The notes: generated by a model from the letters alone, not told the origin. A stretch of 64,000 nucleotides of DNA from Bacillota bacterium (GCA_023439045.1 JAEXOY010000043.1:124001-188000), one strand, 5' to 3'. Positions 54,085 through 61,891 are shown, counted from the first letter of the stretch. Numbers and translations are program-made.

Positions 54085-55587
54085 ATGGGTGTTGATAAAT
54101 TTTATAAAAACTCTGCAATACTTACATTATCAAATTTTGTTACAGGATTTATTGGCTTTGCTTTTTCTATAGTATTATCAAAAAAGCTTGGACCGGAAGG
54201 CCTTGGTTTGTATGGACTTGTAATGCCAATCTACTGCTTAATGGTATGTTTAACCAGCGACGGCTTAATTACTGCCATATCTAAGCGCTGTGCAGTGTAT
54301 AACAGCAAAAAGGATTATCGTAATCTCCATCGTACAGTAAAAGTAGCCTTTATTTTTATTTTTCTTTGGAGTGTTTTTGTAGCATTTCTGGTTTTTATTA
54401 ATGCGTCAAACATAAGTAGCTTAATTATAAAGGATTCACGTGCTACTGATGCATTAAAAATCATTTGCCCTGCGCTAGTTTTTATACCAATGTCGGCCAT
54501 AGTAAAAGGAGTATTCTACGGATTTGAGAAATTTACTGTCCCAGCAGCTATTGATATTCTTGAAAAGTGTATTCGTATATCCATTCTCATGGCTACAATA
54601 GTGATACTCAATCTTACTGATGTCACTAGCTCGGTTAGTGCGGCATATTTTGCGCTGTGTATAGGAGAAGCAATAAGCCTTGTAATGCTTGCCAGCAGCT
54701 ATCGTTTTTCCATAAAACGAGTCAAACCAATAAAAACTGCCGTAAAGAATCCTTTGCAGCTGCTGGCCGATATCCTGGTCATTTCATTCCCCCTTTGTAT
54801 CAATGGAGTGCTTTCATCAATACTCAATACCGCTTCAACCCTTATCCTGCCTAGAAGGTTGGTTTCTGCAGGATTTGATTATGAAAATGCTCTTGCCTTG
54901 ATAGGAAAGTTTGTAGGTATGGCACTCACCACTGTTTATCTTCCTTTTATTATAGTTGGCTCCATGATGACAGTACTAATACCTGATATGTCACTGAGTC
55001 TCAGTAAAAAAGATGCTTATAGCACCCAACACAGAATTTCACAGGTTTTGAGAATTTCATTTTTAGTGGGTCTTGGCACCCTTGCTATAGCCACAGGACT
55101 ATCGAAGCAGTTGGGATTACTCTTCTACGGTAGAATTGATTTATCTCCTATGATAATGTTTGCAGGTATATCTTGCTTTCTTAGTTATGTAACCTCCACA
55201 TCCTTTGGTATACTTAATGGATTGGGAAAACAGAATGTGAACCTTAGGAACTCAACAATTGTTGCCGTTGAAGGATTAATATTAGTATACATATTGACTG
55301 CGATACCCGAACTCAATATATATGGTTATGGACTCTCTCTAATAATTACATCTATTACTGCATTCATTCTTAATGTAATGGAAATAAGAAAGACAAGTGA
55401 AGTGCATTTTTACCTAACAAGGATATCCGTTTATTGTATTTTTGGAGTAACTGCTTTTATGGTTTGCAGGCTTTCACTTATACTAATACCCACCAATTTA
55501 TTGGTTTTCCAGGTAGTAATCCCTACAATACTTACATTTGCAATACTATTCGGATTTACAAAACTATACCTCTCAGCGACCAAGTAG
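54085..55587 (+). CDS. SpoVB-like polysaccharide flippase (MOP superfamily)
   Basis: 500 residues, 14 TM helices. It belongs to the SpoVB/MurJ-type branch of the MOP exporters: FYKNSAILTLSNFVTGFIGFAF at TM1, KKLGPEGLGLYGLVMPIY, and PLCINGVLSSILNTASTLILPRRL. Stage V sporulation protein B homologues are needed for spore cortex and probably move lipid-linked precursors. Which of the usual several clostridial copies this is cannot be told. The start has only AGGGG 10 nt upstream, inside a terminator-like hairpin. The last codons (TSATK, stop at 55587) form the first unit of a long 24-bp repeat. Confidence 0.92.
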   Translation: MGVDKFYKNSAILTLSNFVTGFIGFAFSIVLSKKLGPEGLGLYGLVMPIYCLMVCLTSDGLITAISKRCAVYNSKKDYRNLHRTVKVAFIFIFLWSVFVAFLVFINASNISSLIIKDSRATDALKIICPALVFIPMSAIVKGVFYGFEKFTVPAAIDILEKCIRISILMATIVILNLTDVTSSVSAAYFALCIGEAISLVMLASSYRFSIKRVKPIKTAVKNPLQLLADILVISFPLCINGVLSSILNTASTLILPRRLVSAGFDYENALALIGKFVGMALTTVYLPFIIVGSMMTVLIPDMSLSLSKKDAYSTQHRISQVLRISFLVGLGTLAIATGLSKQLGLLFYGRIDLSPMIMFAGISCFLSYVTSTSFGILNGLGKQNVNLRNSTIVAVEGLILVYILTAIPELNIYGYGLSLIITSITAFILNVMEIRKTSEVHFYLTRISVYCIFGVTAFMVCRLSLILIPTNLLVFQVVIPTILTFAILFGFTKLYLSATK

Positions 55588-55775
55588 TCATTCCCTCTTA
55601 GCCTAAATAGGTATTACATCTCAGCTGCCAAATAGCATTACCTCTCAGCCTAAATAGGTATTACATCTCAGGTGCCAAATAGTATTACCTCTAGCTATCA
55701 GATACGATTATGTGTCAGCTATCAGATACGATTATGTGTCAGCTTCTAGATCGGATTATATCTCAAACCTTAAAA
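55566..55775. repeat. 24-bp tandem repeat (about 8 units) starting inside the flippase 3' end
   Basis: Units follow the pattern CTCAGCTGCCAAATAG then ATTACRT. The first, CTCTCAGCGACCAAGTAG, contains the stop codon. Later units (GTCAGCTATCAGATACG..) diverge. Step 22-25 nt. Confidence 0.85.
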
Positions 55776-55816
55776 TGGGTCGCGTGACAACTCACACTAC
55801 AAAAATCCTAATAGCA

Positions 55817-55845
55817 TTTACTCCCATTGCTTTGATTGGTATAAT
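55817..55845 (+). promoter_or_regulatory. Sigma-A promoter of the HAD gene
   Basis: TTTACT (55817-55822), 17-nt spacer, TATAAT (55840-55845) with an upstream TGG extended element. It lies 41 nt before the ATG. Confidence 0.65.
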
Positions 55846-55885
55846 AATTCCTGTACTTATTAAGCCAATTAAAGGGGATAGTTAA

Positions 55886-56503
55886 ATGTATAAATATGTA
55901 GTATTTGATGTCGATGGTACGTTAATGAACAACGAGAAGGCGGTTAATTTCGCCTATCAATCTGTGATCTTTGAGAAATACGGGAGATATTTTACACACG
56001 AGGAGCTTCTAAAAGGTTACGGTGTACCAACTCCAAAGGCTTTAGAAAAATACGGCTTTACAGATATTGAGGCAGCACAAGCAAGCTACTATAAATATCT
56101 TATTGAGGGATTCAGAAAGTGTACAACCTTCCCTGGAATAACTGAATTACTAGATGAACTGGTTGCAAGAAAATTACCTCTTGGAATAGTTACCTCACGC
56201 TGCGGTTATGAGGTTGATTTTGATGATGGCTTGAGACCTCTACTGAAATATTTTGACCATATTGTTTGCTCGGATGATACTACACTTCATAAGCCAAATG
56301 CAGAGCCTCTTTTAAAAATGCTAGAAAAGCTGGGTGCCAGCCCAGAAGAGAGTATATATATAGGAGATACCCAGTTTGATTGCATGTGTGCAAAAAATGC
56401 AGGCGTAAAATTTGGTCTTGCAAAATGGGGTTCCAACAATGCCGACGCAATAGCTGCAGACTACATTTTAAACAGTCCTGCTGAACTGCTGGAGCTGTTA
56501 TAA
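55886..56503 (+). CDS. HAD-superfamily hydrolase (IA, PGP/beta-PGM type)
   Basis: 205 residues. Motif I DVDGTLMNN (Asp nucleophile in FDVDGTL), motif II VTSRCG (T/S), motif III lysine KPNAEPL, motif IV IGDTQFDCMCA. The small helical cap between residues 15 and 80 is the subfamily I type, so small phosphorylated substrates such as phosphoglycolate or sugar phosphates are likely. AAAGGGGA precedes the ATG and a good sigma-A promoter lies upstream. Its 3' end overlaps the convergent kinase gene by 43 nt. Confidence 0.93.
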   Translation: MYKYVVFDVDGTLMNNEKAVNFAYQSVIFEKYGRYFTHEELLKGYGVPTPKALEKYGFTDIEAAQASYYKYLIEGFRKCTTFPGITELLDELVARKLPLGIVTSRCGYEVDFDDGLRPLLKYFDHIVCSDDTTLHKPNAEPLLKMLEKLGASPEESIYIGDTQFDCMCAKNAGVKFGLAKWGSNNADAIAADYILNSPAELLELL

Positions 56504-57549
56504 AATATACGCGCCAGCTGTTGCTCATTTTCATCTACCCATTTAATAATACCAGCTGTCTTATCAATCTGCTCAGCAAGCACTTCCTCTGCATTCATTA
56601 TGCCGTTATCAATGCTGTTTTTCATTCTTAACAAGAAGTGTAAGAAAACATCTAGCCTTCTTAGCTCAATTAATAGCGGCAACACCTCTTTTTCTTCATT
56701 AGTTAACTGGAGCTCCTTTGAAAAGCCTCTCCAAATTGCATTTATCTGTTCCAAAATGTAATCGCTATTTTGTTCAGTAGTATCACTGTCATGGCCTGCT
56801 GAATTAAGCATTGAACATAATAGGTCAGAGATACATACGGCACACTCCATCGCTCTTAGGTCCCAGGTAATGAACTCAAAATCCAGCACTGCATTGATAT
56901 TGCCCTTTGAGTCCTCCAAAAGATTGGACCTGTTTACATCACCATGGATAAGTTGATGGGGCAGAGAACTTAGCAATAGATTTATACTGAAAACTTCATT
57001 AATTCTCTTATTAATAATATTCAGCTCATTTATTTGATTTATAAATCTCCTCGGAGGCTGTTTACAGAAATTATCCAGGTATTCTCCCATGCACTCGTTA
57101 TAAGCTTCCTGTAATTTATAATATGGTGTATAAGCAAGCTTCTCTATCAAATCAAGTGCTGCAAGACCTTTTGACAATTGTCCGATTATTTTACCCAATT
57201 GTTCTATATCACTTAGAGTTTTCAAGTCCGGAGTGTTTCCCTCTATATAACTAAACATTACAACCGGCTTTTCGTCAGGTGCCATTACCACATAATTACC
57301 ATCTTTCGCGGCCATAGGCTTTGGCACTAAAAAAGGTATTTTGCTATGTAGTAGTCTGTTTAGTACTGCAATTTCGAAATCAATCTTATCATTATCATTA
57401 TGGCAATATACACGCATCACATACTTACTGCGTTCTTTTGTAATGAAACGGGTTATGTTATTATAGCCTGATCTACCTTTCAAAATAGTAACATCTCCAT
57501 CAAAGTACTTGTTTGCTATGCTTTTTAAGTAGTCCTTGCTTGTACTCAT
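56461..57549 (-). CDS. APH/ChoK-family phosphotransferase (homoserine kinase type II-like)
   Basis: 362 residues of the aminoglycoside phosphotransferase/choline kinase fold. The Brenner motif LIHGDVNRSNLL (catalytic Asp ~206) and the metal motif NAVLDFEFITWDLRAMECAV (DFE) are intact, and the lysine region YVMRVYCHN is present. Similar kinases act on homoserine, choline, methylthioribose or spore-coat substrates (CotS); the sequence does not decide. GGAGGAATT precedes the ATG. Its C-terminal 14 codons overlap the convergent HAD gene. Confidence 0.87.
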   Translation of the reverse strand: MSTSKDYLKSIANKYFDGDVTILKGRSGYNNITRFITKERSKYVMRVYCHNDNDKIDFEIAVLNRLLHSKIPFLVPKPMAAKDGNYVVMAPDEKPVVMFSYIEGNTPDLKTLSDIEQLGKIIGQLSKGLAALDLIEKLAYTPYYKLQEAYNECMGEYLDNFCKQPPRRFINQINELNIINKRINEVFSINLLLSSLPHQLIHGDVNRSNLLEDSKGNINAVLDFEFITWDLRAMECAVCISDLLCSMLNSAGHDSDTTEQNSDYILEQINAIWRGFSKELQLTNEEKEVLPLLIELRRLDVFLHFLLRMKNSIDNGIMNAEEVLAEQIDKTAGIIKWVDENEQQLARIFYNSSSSSAGLFKM

Positions 57550-57650
57550 TATATATTAATTCCTCCATGTAACACTTAATTGTTTACAGTGGTTTTAATC
57601 ACTGTTAATAAATAAAAAATGCCTTGGTATTAGAGATTTCGAATTTTAGT

Positions 57651-57690
57651 ATACCAAAAAATCTCCCTGACACGGTAGCTTTTTTGGTAT
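57651..57690. repeat. 11-bp inverted repeat upstream of padR/kinase genes
   Basis: ATACCAAAAAA (57651-57661) and TTTTTTGGTAT (57680-57690), perfect. A competing pairing GAGATT/AATCTC overlaps it. No T-run beyond the stem. It lies between two divergent genes. Confidence 0.4.
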
Positions 57691-57785
57691 ATGGTTGGTT
57701 ACAGATTGTATTATAACTCAAATACTTAGCTAGTAACTGTCAAATGGATTATTTGTTGTGAAAACACAACAACGTAATAATACTA

Positions 57786-57836
57786 TTGACATATATAGAT
57801 GGTCGATATATATTATATATAGATAATCTATATATA
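57786..57836 (+). promoter_or_regulatory. Promoter and operator of the PadR/FtsW-like operon
   Basis: TTGACA (57786-57791), 17-nt spacer, TATATT (57809-57814). Just downstream lies a perfect 23-bp palindrome centred at 57825 (57814-57836; arms read inward ..TATATAGAT / ATCTATATA..), and TATATAGAT also occurs 24 bp upstream. Probable PadR binding site for autorepression. Confidence 0.65.
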
Positions 57837-57846
57837 GGAGGTAGTT

Positions 57847-58191
57847 ATGCGACTTGACAAAGCACTCTTAACAGGAAGCACTACAATGCTTATTTTAAAG
57901 CTCTTGGAGGATAAAGATATGTATGGCTATCAAATGATTGAGGAACTGGCAAACAGGTCGGATGATACCTTTACTCTGAAAGCTGGAACCTTATATCCCA
58001 TTCTTCATGGTCTCGAAAAGGATGAAATGGTAAGCTCATACGATAGCACCTTGGACGGGAGAACCAGGAAGCATTATCACCTCACCAACAAGGGAAAAAA
58101 GCTGCTTACCGATAAGCGTCATGAATGGAATGCCTATACTAAGGCAGTAAATAAAGTATTAGGCGGAGGCATCAGCTATGGAACAATTTGA
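57847..58191 (+). CDS. PadR-family transcriptional regulator
   Basis: 114 residues, all winged helix: MLILKLLEDKDMYGYQMIEEL, TFTLKAGTLYPILHGLEKDEM and GRTRKHYHLTNKGKKLL are the standard PadR segments. GGAGGT precedes the ATG. The promoter region has a strong palindrome that it probably binds. The gene overlaps the next one by 14 nt, so both are co-translated, typical of PadR with a membrane target gene. Confidence 0.95.
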   Translation: MRLDKALLTGSTTMLILKLLEDKDMYGYQMIEELANRSDDTFTLKAGTLYPILHGLEKDEMVSSYDSTLDGRTRKHYHLTNKGKKLLTDKRHEWNAYTKAVNKVLGGGISYGTI

Positions 58192-59557
58192 TAAGATAAA
58201 GCAATATACAAAAACTGTGTGCGAGCAAATCAGATGGAAAAAAGCACATACTAATATCTCCGAAGAAATAGAGTCTCATATTATTGACCAAAAGGAAGCG
58301 TATCTCTTGAGTGGTATGGACGAAGTAACAGCTACAGATAATGCCATTAAACAGATGGGTGACCCTGTCGTAGTGGGAACACAATTAGACCGAACTCACA
58401 GACCAAAAGCCCAATGGACAATGCTGTCTTTGACTGTAGTGCTTGTATTAATTGGTTATATCATTAATACATACATGATACATGAACCTGGCTTCCCTAC
58501 TCAAAAGAGAGTTTTTCTGTCAGTATTTATTGGTTTGGGAGTAATGCTTATTGCCTACTTCCTAGACTTCTCTATCATTGCAAAATACCCTAGACTGGTA
58601 TATGCAGCAATAATACTTTTTGCCATAGTAATATTTTTTGCATCACCCAGATATATTGGAGGAGCCGCTTTTTATACGGTTTATGCTTCGCTACTTTTCC
58701 CTTTAGCCTTTGCTGCCATTATATATTGGGCAAGAGGTAAGGGCTACTTAGGCATAATACTCTGCGGCATTTCAGTCTTGCTTCCAGCATTAATTACCAT
58801 CTCGATACCCTCAGCAGCAAGTTTTTTATTGCTGGTATTTTCGGGGCTTATACTTCTAAGCATTGCAATCTACAAGAATTGGTTTGCAGTAAATAAGCTG
58901 TTTGGCTATTTATTGGTATATATCCCCACTTTAATATCCTTTGCACTAGTGCTTTTCAATCTTTCATATAGATTAGGTACACGGCTAAAGGTCGCATTTG
59001 ACCCCTCCATAGATCCTTTAGGTCATGGGTGGCAATGTAGTGTTGCAAGAGCCTTACTAGGCAATTCAAAGCTTATTGGCACTGGAACAATGCCTAGCCA
59101 GTACAAAGATCTACAGGGCTTCTTTCCATTACCCGGTATTGATACCGACTTTAGTCTGACCTACCTTATATTTAAATTTGGTTGGATTGCATTTATTGTA
59201 ATAATGGCTATAATAGTGCTATTTATAGCTAAGGGCTTTATTCTTAGCTTAAAGCAAAAAAGTACACTTGGCTTACTGGTATCATTATCAGTAGTACTTA
59301 CCTTTACATTGCAAGCAGTAGGATATGTTCTTACAAATCTGGGCTTTATACTATTTGCACCCATATCACTTCCTTTAGTCTCATATGGGAATACTGCCAC
59401 TATTATAAATATGGCGCTTATTGGCTTGATGTTATCGGTATTTAGAACAGGAAGTGTAGTAAATGATAGTGCTCCTATCAAAGCTTCAAATAGTGATTTT
59501 ATAACCTGGGATGAAGGTAAGCTCATAATTAACTTTGGTAAGAAGTCCCGTAATTAA
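58178..59557 (+). CDS. FtsW/RodA-like SEDS protein with N-terminal permease-prefix domain
   Basis: 459 residues. Residues ~1-75 form a soluble helical domain (SEEIESHIIDQKEAYLLSGM, then ATDNAIKQMGDP) of the permease-prefix/HAAS type that commonly sits next to PadR regulators. Then ten or so TM helices follow; the SEDS pattern is recognisable but worn: HGWQCSVARALLGNSKLIGTG, FPLPGIDTDFSLTYLIFKFGW and PISLPLVSYGNTATIINMALIG. It overlaps padR by 14 nt. Unlike the SEDS gene at 46.1 kb it has no PBP partner, so glycosyltransferase activity is unproven. A regulated, stress-linked wall function is inference. Confidence 0.88.
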   Translation: MEQFDKIKQYTKTVCEQIRWKKAHTNISEEIESHIIDQKEAYLLSGMDEVTATDNAIKQMGDPVVVGTQLDRTHRPKAQWTMLSLTVVLVLIGYIINTYMIHEPGFPTQKRVFLSVFIGLGVMLIAYFLDFSIIAKYPRLVYAAIILFAIVIFFASPRYIGGAAFYTVYASLLFPLAFAAIIYWARGKGYLGIILCGISVLLPALITISIPSAASFLLLVFSGLILLSIAIYKNWFAVNKLFGYLLVYIPTLISFALVLFNLSYRLGTRLKVAFDPSIDPLGHGWQCSVARALLGNSKLIGTGTMPSQYKDLQGFFPLPGIDTDFSLTYLIFKFGWIAFIVIMAIIVLFIAKGFILSLKQKSTLGLLVSLSVVLTFTLQAVGYVLTNLGFILFAPISLPLVSYGNTATIINMALIGLMLSVFRTGSVVNDSAPIKASNSDFITWDEGKLIINFGKKSRN

Positions 59558-59641
59558 AGAACGTTAGCTGAATTAATTAACTAGTTATTTATTCGTTAGT
59601 AATAATTTTTTTGGTTAGCTATGCAAATAAATGCTTTCAGG

Positions 59642-59721
59642 GTCATAAACTCCAGACATAAATAGATTTTTCCTAGAACAGGGCTTATACTTAATCTGGG
59701 GTTCATGCTGGAGTTTATGAC
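59642..59721. repeat. 80-bp element bounded by 14-bp perfect inverted repeats
   Basis: GTCATAAACTCCAG (59642-59655) and its exact reverse complement (59708-59721) enclose 52 nt that themselves can pair (AGATT/AATCT). No U-tract and no clear target duplication. Lies between convergent genes. Confidence 0.7.
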
Positions 59722-59732
59722 AAAATAATAAT

Positions 59733-59870
59733 TTACATCGGACCTGCCTTTTTATTTCCATTCTTGGCTTTGCCTTGTATCTCAGGTACAGGATCTACAT
59801 CGTTTTTCAACTTGCTTTCAGAATTATTATGATCACTTTCATAGGATGCTCTCATCCCCTTCTTTGCCAT
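59733..59870 (-). CDS. Small hydrophilic protein (45 aa)
   Basis: ATG at 59870 behind a near-perfect GGAGGTGAT site 5 nt away, stop TAA at 59733. The product MAKKGMRASYESDHNNSESK to GKAKNGNKKAGPM is Lys/Asn/Ser-rich, with no hydrophobic core. Not recognised. The strong ribosome-binding site suggests real translation. In composition and tail (KNGNKKAGPM versus ANRKNAPSPK) it resembles the 40-aa product at 25350, and could be one of the small disordered clostridial proteins, possibly spore-associated, but unproven. Confidence 0.65.
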   Translation of the reverse strand: MAKKGMRASYESDHNNSESKLKNDVDPVPEIQGKAKNGNKKAGPM

Positions 59871-60066
59871 TTTAATCACCTCCAACATGTTTTTTAAAAT
59901 TTGATTGTTTCATATTCATTATTTCATTTTTACTCAAAATCCATTATGTATTTTTACAAATAATCTACTTTTCTATTTTTATAAATTAATAAATATTCTG
60001 ACATACAACATCAAATATTCGTCAGTAGCATAAAATATATTTAGTTTACTAAATAATTTTTTGCTG

Positions 60067-60187
60067 CTTATAGCAAGTGTTGGTCTTATAGTAAGGTTGC
60101 TTGTAGTATGTTTACTTGTAGTAAGGTTGCTTATATTGAGTGTTAGCTTTTATGTTTCCTTGCAGTAAGGTTGCTTGTAGTAAGTGG
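60067..60187. repeat. ~15-bp degenerate tandem repeat upstream of the nfeD-like gene
   Basis: TTGTAGTAAGGTTGC and relatives repeat about seven times, ending next to the candidate promoter. The rest of the 434-bp gap (59871-60066) is AT-rich with no feature seen. Confidence 0.7.
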
Positions 60188-60193
60188 TATAAT
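60185..60193 (+). promoter_or_regulatory. Extended -10 promoter for the NfeD-SPFH operon
   Basis: TGGTATAAT at 60185-60193: exact -10 with TGn extension, and no good -35 (the -35 position falls in the tandem repeat). It implies a leader of about 105 nt. Confidence 0.45.
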
Positions 60194-60304
60194 ACACTTT
60201 TCATAGAGAAAGTTATATTTTTTACCTAAACATGTAATATTTGGTTAAAGGTTTGTAATAGTCATGCATTGTATGGTACATTAATATCAAGGAGGTGAAC
60301 TATT

Positions 60305-60742
60305 TTGAGTTGGGGAATTTGGATTATTATAGGTATTATATTGCTAATTACTGAATTTTTAACAATGGGGTTTGTTGCGATTTTCTTTGCAATTGCAGCT
60401 ATCGTAACTGGAATTGTATCGATTTTCACTGATTCAATTAGTGTTCAGTTGTTGGTATTCTGTCTCACATCCCTGATTACAGCGGCTTTTGGCCGCCCAG
60501 TACTAAAGAAATTCTTTAAAATTGATGAGGAATCACAACCCTCTAATGTGCATGCCATGGTAAATAAGAACGGAATTGTAGTTAAGGATATTACTAAGTC
60601 GCAATATGGGCAGGTTAAGGTTGACGGTGATACTTGGACTGCAGTTTGCAGTGACGGATACGAACTTCTTGAAGGCACCGAGGTGATCGTCCTTGGGGTT
60701 GATGGAGTAAAGCTAGTAGTAAAGCAAAAAAATAACTGGTAA
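60305..60742 (+). CDS. NfeD-like membrane protein (short form)
   Basis: 145 residues, starting at TTG 60305, chosen because AAGGAGGTGAAC lies 6 nt upstream and no ATG fits. Two or three N-terminal TM helices (IWIIIGIILLITEFLTMGFVAI, slightly over when joined; ~5-60) and a C-terminal OB-fold NfeD domain (ITKSQYGQVKVDGDTWTAVC, EGTEVIVLGVDGVKLVV). Short NfeD proteins pair with SPFH/stomatin proteins in membrane microdomains. Its stop overlaps the start region of the SPFH gene (TAATG), so they are coupled. Confidence 0.94.
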   Translation: MSWGIWIIIGIILLITEFLTMGFVAIFFAIAAIVTGIVSIFTDSISVQLLVFCLTSLITAAFGRPVLKKFFKIDEESQPSNVHAMVNKNGIVVKDITKSQYGQVKVDGDTWTAVCSDGYELLEGTEVIVLGVDGVKLVVKQKNNW

Positions 60743-61770
60743 TGAAAGGAATGATGTCTGTGTTTAAGTATGTAATGCTCGCACTTGTTTTTCTTGTAGT
60801 AATACTTATTTTAATGTCACTGAAAATAGTGAGACAGTCTCAGGTGGCAATTGTTGAGCGCCTCGGAAAATACAAAGCAACATTAAATTCAGGTCTCAAT
60901 GTCGTAATTCCAATATTAGATAAAATAGTTAAAAGAGTTGACTTAAGAACCCAGGTAATTGACTCGCCCCCACAGCCTGTTATCACAAGGGATAATGTAA
61001 CTATGTCCATTGACACTGTTGTATATTTTCAGGTAACTGATGCTTTTAAATCAACATATGAAATAACGGATGTAGTACAAGCAATCAGGTATCTAACAAC
61101 CACAACTCTGAGAGATGTTATTGGTACTATGGAACTCGATAAAACATTGTCTTCAAGAGATGACATAAATACAAAGCTACGTTTAATATTAGACGAAGCT
61201 ACCGATAAATGGGGTATTAGGGTAGAAAGAGTTGAGATAAAAAACATTGATCTTCCACAGGACATAAAGGATGCAATGGAAAAGCAGATGCGTGCCGAGC
61301 GCCAAAAGAGAGCAGTAATACTTGAGGCGGAGGGTAAAAAGCAGTCTGCTATTACTGAATCAGAAGGATTAAAGGAATCCGCTATTCTCCGTGCAGAAGC
61401 AGCAAAACAGTCTGCAATATTAGAGGCGGAAGCCATTAAGGAATCAAAAATCAGACAGGCCGAAGGTGAAGCTGAAGCAATAGAAAAGCTTGCAAAGGCA
61501 GATGCTGTTAAGATTAAATATATATATACCGCCCTAAAGGAAGCAGATCTTGATTCAAACATTCTTTCACTCAAATATATAGAGGCTGTTGATAAAATGG
61601 CACAAGGCGAAAACAAGGTGTTTATGCCTTTTGAAGCTAATGCTCTCATGGGTATGGTGGGCTCATTGAAGGAATTAATAAAAGAAGCACCGGGGTCAAC
61701 TCCACAAAAAGCTCCTGACAATATCAGTGAAAAAGCAGTTGAAAAGCTTACACAAAGTTCAGAAGCATAG
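60742..61770 (+). CDS. SPFH/Band 7 (stomatin-like) protein
   Basis: 342 residues. N-terminal membrane anchor (~10-28), then the Band 7 domain (QVAIVERLGKYKATLNSGLN, VDLRTQVIDSPPQPVITRDN, TMSIDTVVYFQV, to ~215), followed by an Ala/Glu/Lys helical region with repeated 'KQSAILEAEA'-type units (~190-250) and a C-terminal flexible tail. It resembles QmcA/slipin, partners of NfeD in membrane organisation and protease control. The start is uncertain: ATG 60742 overlaps the NfeD stop, but AAAGGA fits better with ATG 60754 or GTG 60760. The stop region (SSEA-stop) is the first unit of a 13-bp repeat. Confidence 0.94.
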   Translation: MKGMMSVFKYVMLALVFLVVILILMSLKIVRQSQVAIVERLGKYKATLNSGLNVVIPILDKIVKRVDLRTQVIDSPPQPVITRDNVTMSIDTVVYFQVTDAFKSTYEITDVVQAIRYLTTTTLRDVIGTMELDKTLSSRDDINTKLRLILDEATDKWGIRVERVEIKNIDLPQDIKDAMEKQMRAERQKRAVILEAEGKKQSAITESEGLKESAILRAEAAKQSAILEAEAIKESKIRQAEGEAEAIEKLAKADAVKIKYIYTALKEADLDSNILSLKYIEAVDKMAQGENKVFMPFEANALMGMVGSLKELIKEAPGSTPQKAPDNISEKAVEKLTQSSEA

Positions 61771-61880
61771 AATAGAAGCATGGAATAGAAGCATGGAATA
61801 GAAGCATAGTATAGCAGCATAGTATAGAAGAATAATATAGAAAGCTCAGAAGAATAGTATAAAAAGTTCACAAGAATAGA
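61752..61880. repeat. 13-bp and 22-bp tandem repeats beginning at the SPFH stop codon
   Basis: The gene end AAAGTTCAGAAGCATAG is followed by AATAGAAGCATGG (twice), AATAGAAGCATAG, TATAGCAGCATAG, TATAGAAGAATAA, then AAAGCTCAGAAGAATAG and AAAGTTCACAAGAATAG, closer copies of the gene end itself. Confidence 0.9.
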
Positions 61881-61891
61881 ATAGTACGTAA

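Noticed and set aside
55566..55775. CRISPR-like array
   Set aside because: Units are directly adjacent, degenerate, without unique spacers; no cas genes are near.
60067..60187. CRISPR-like or origin-type iterons
   Set aside because: 15-bp units without spacers, no DnaA-box pattern and no replication gene.
61029..61871. 280-codon minus-strand ORF opposite the SPFH gene
   Set aside because: Shadow of the Ala/Glu-rich coding sequence and of the 13-bp repeats; no start signal.
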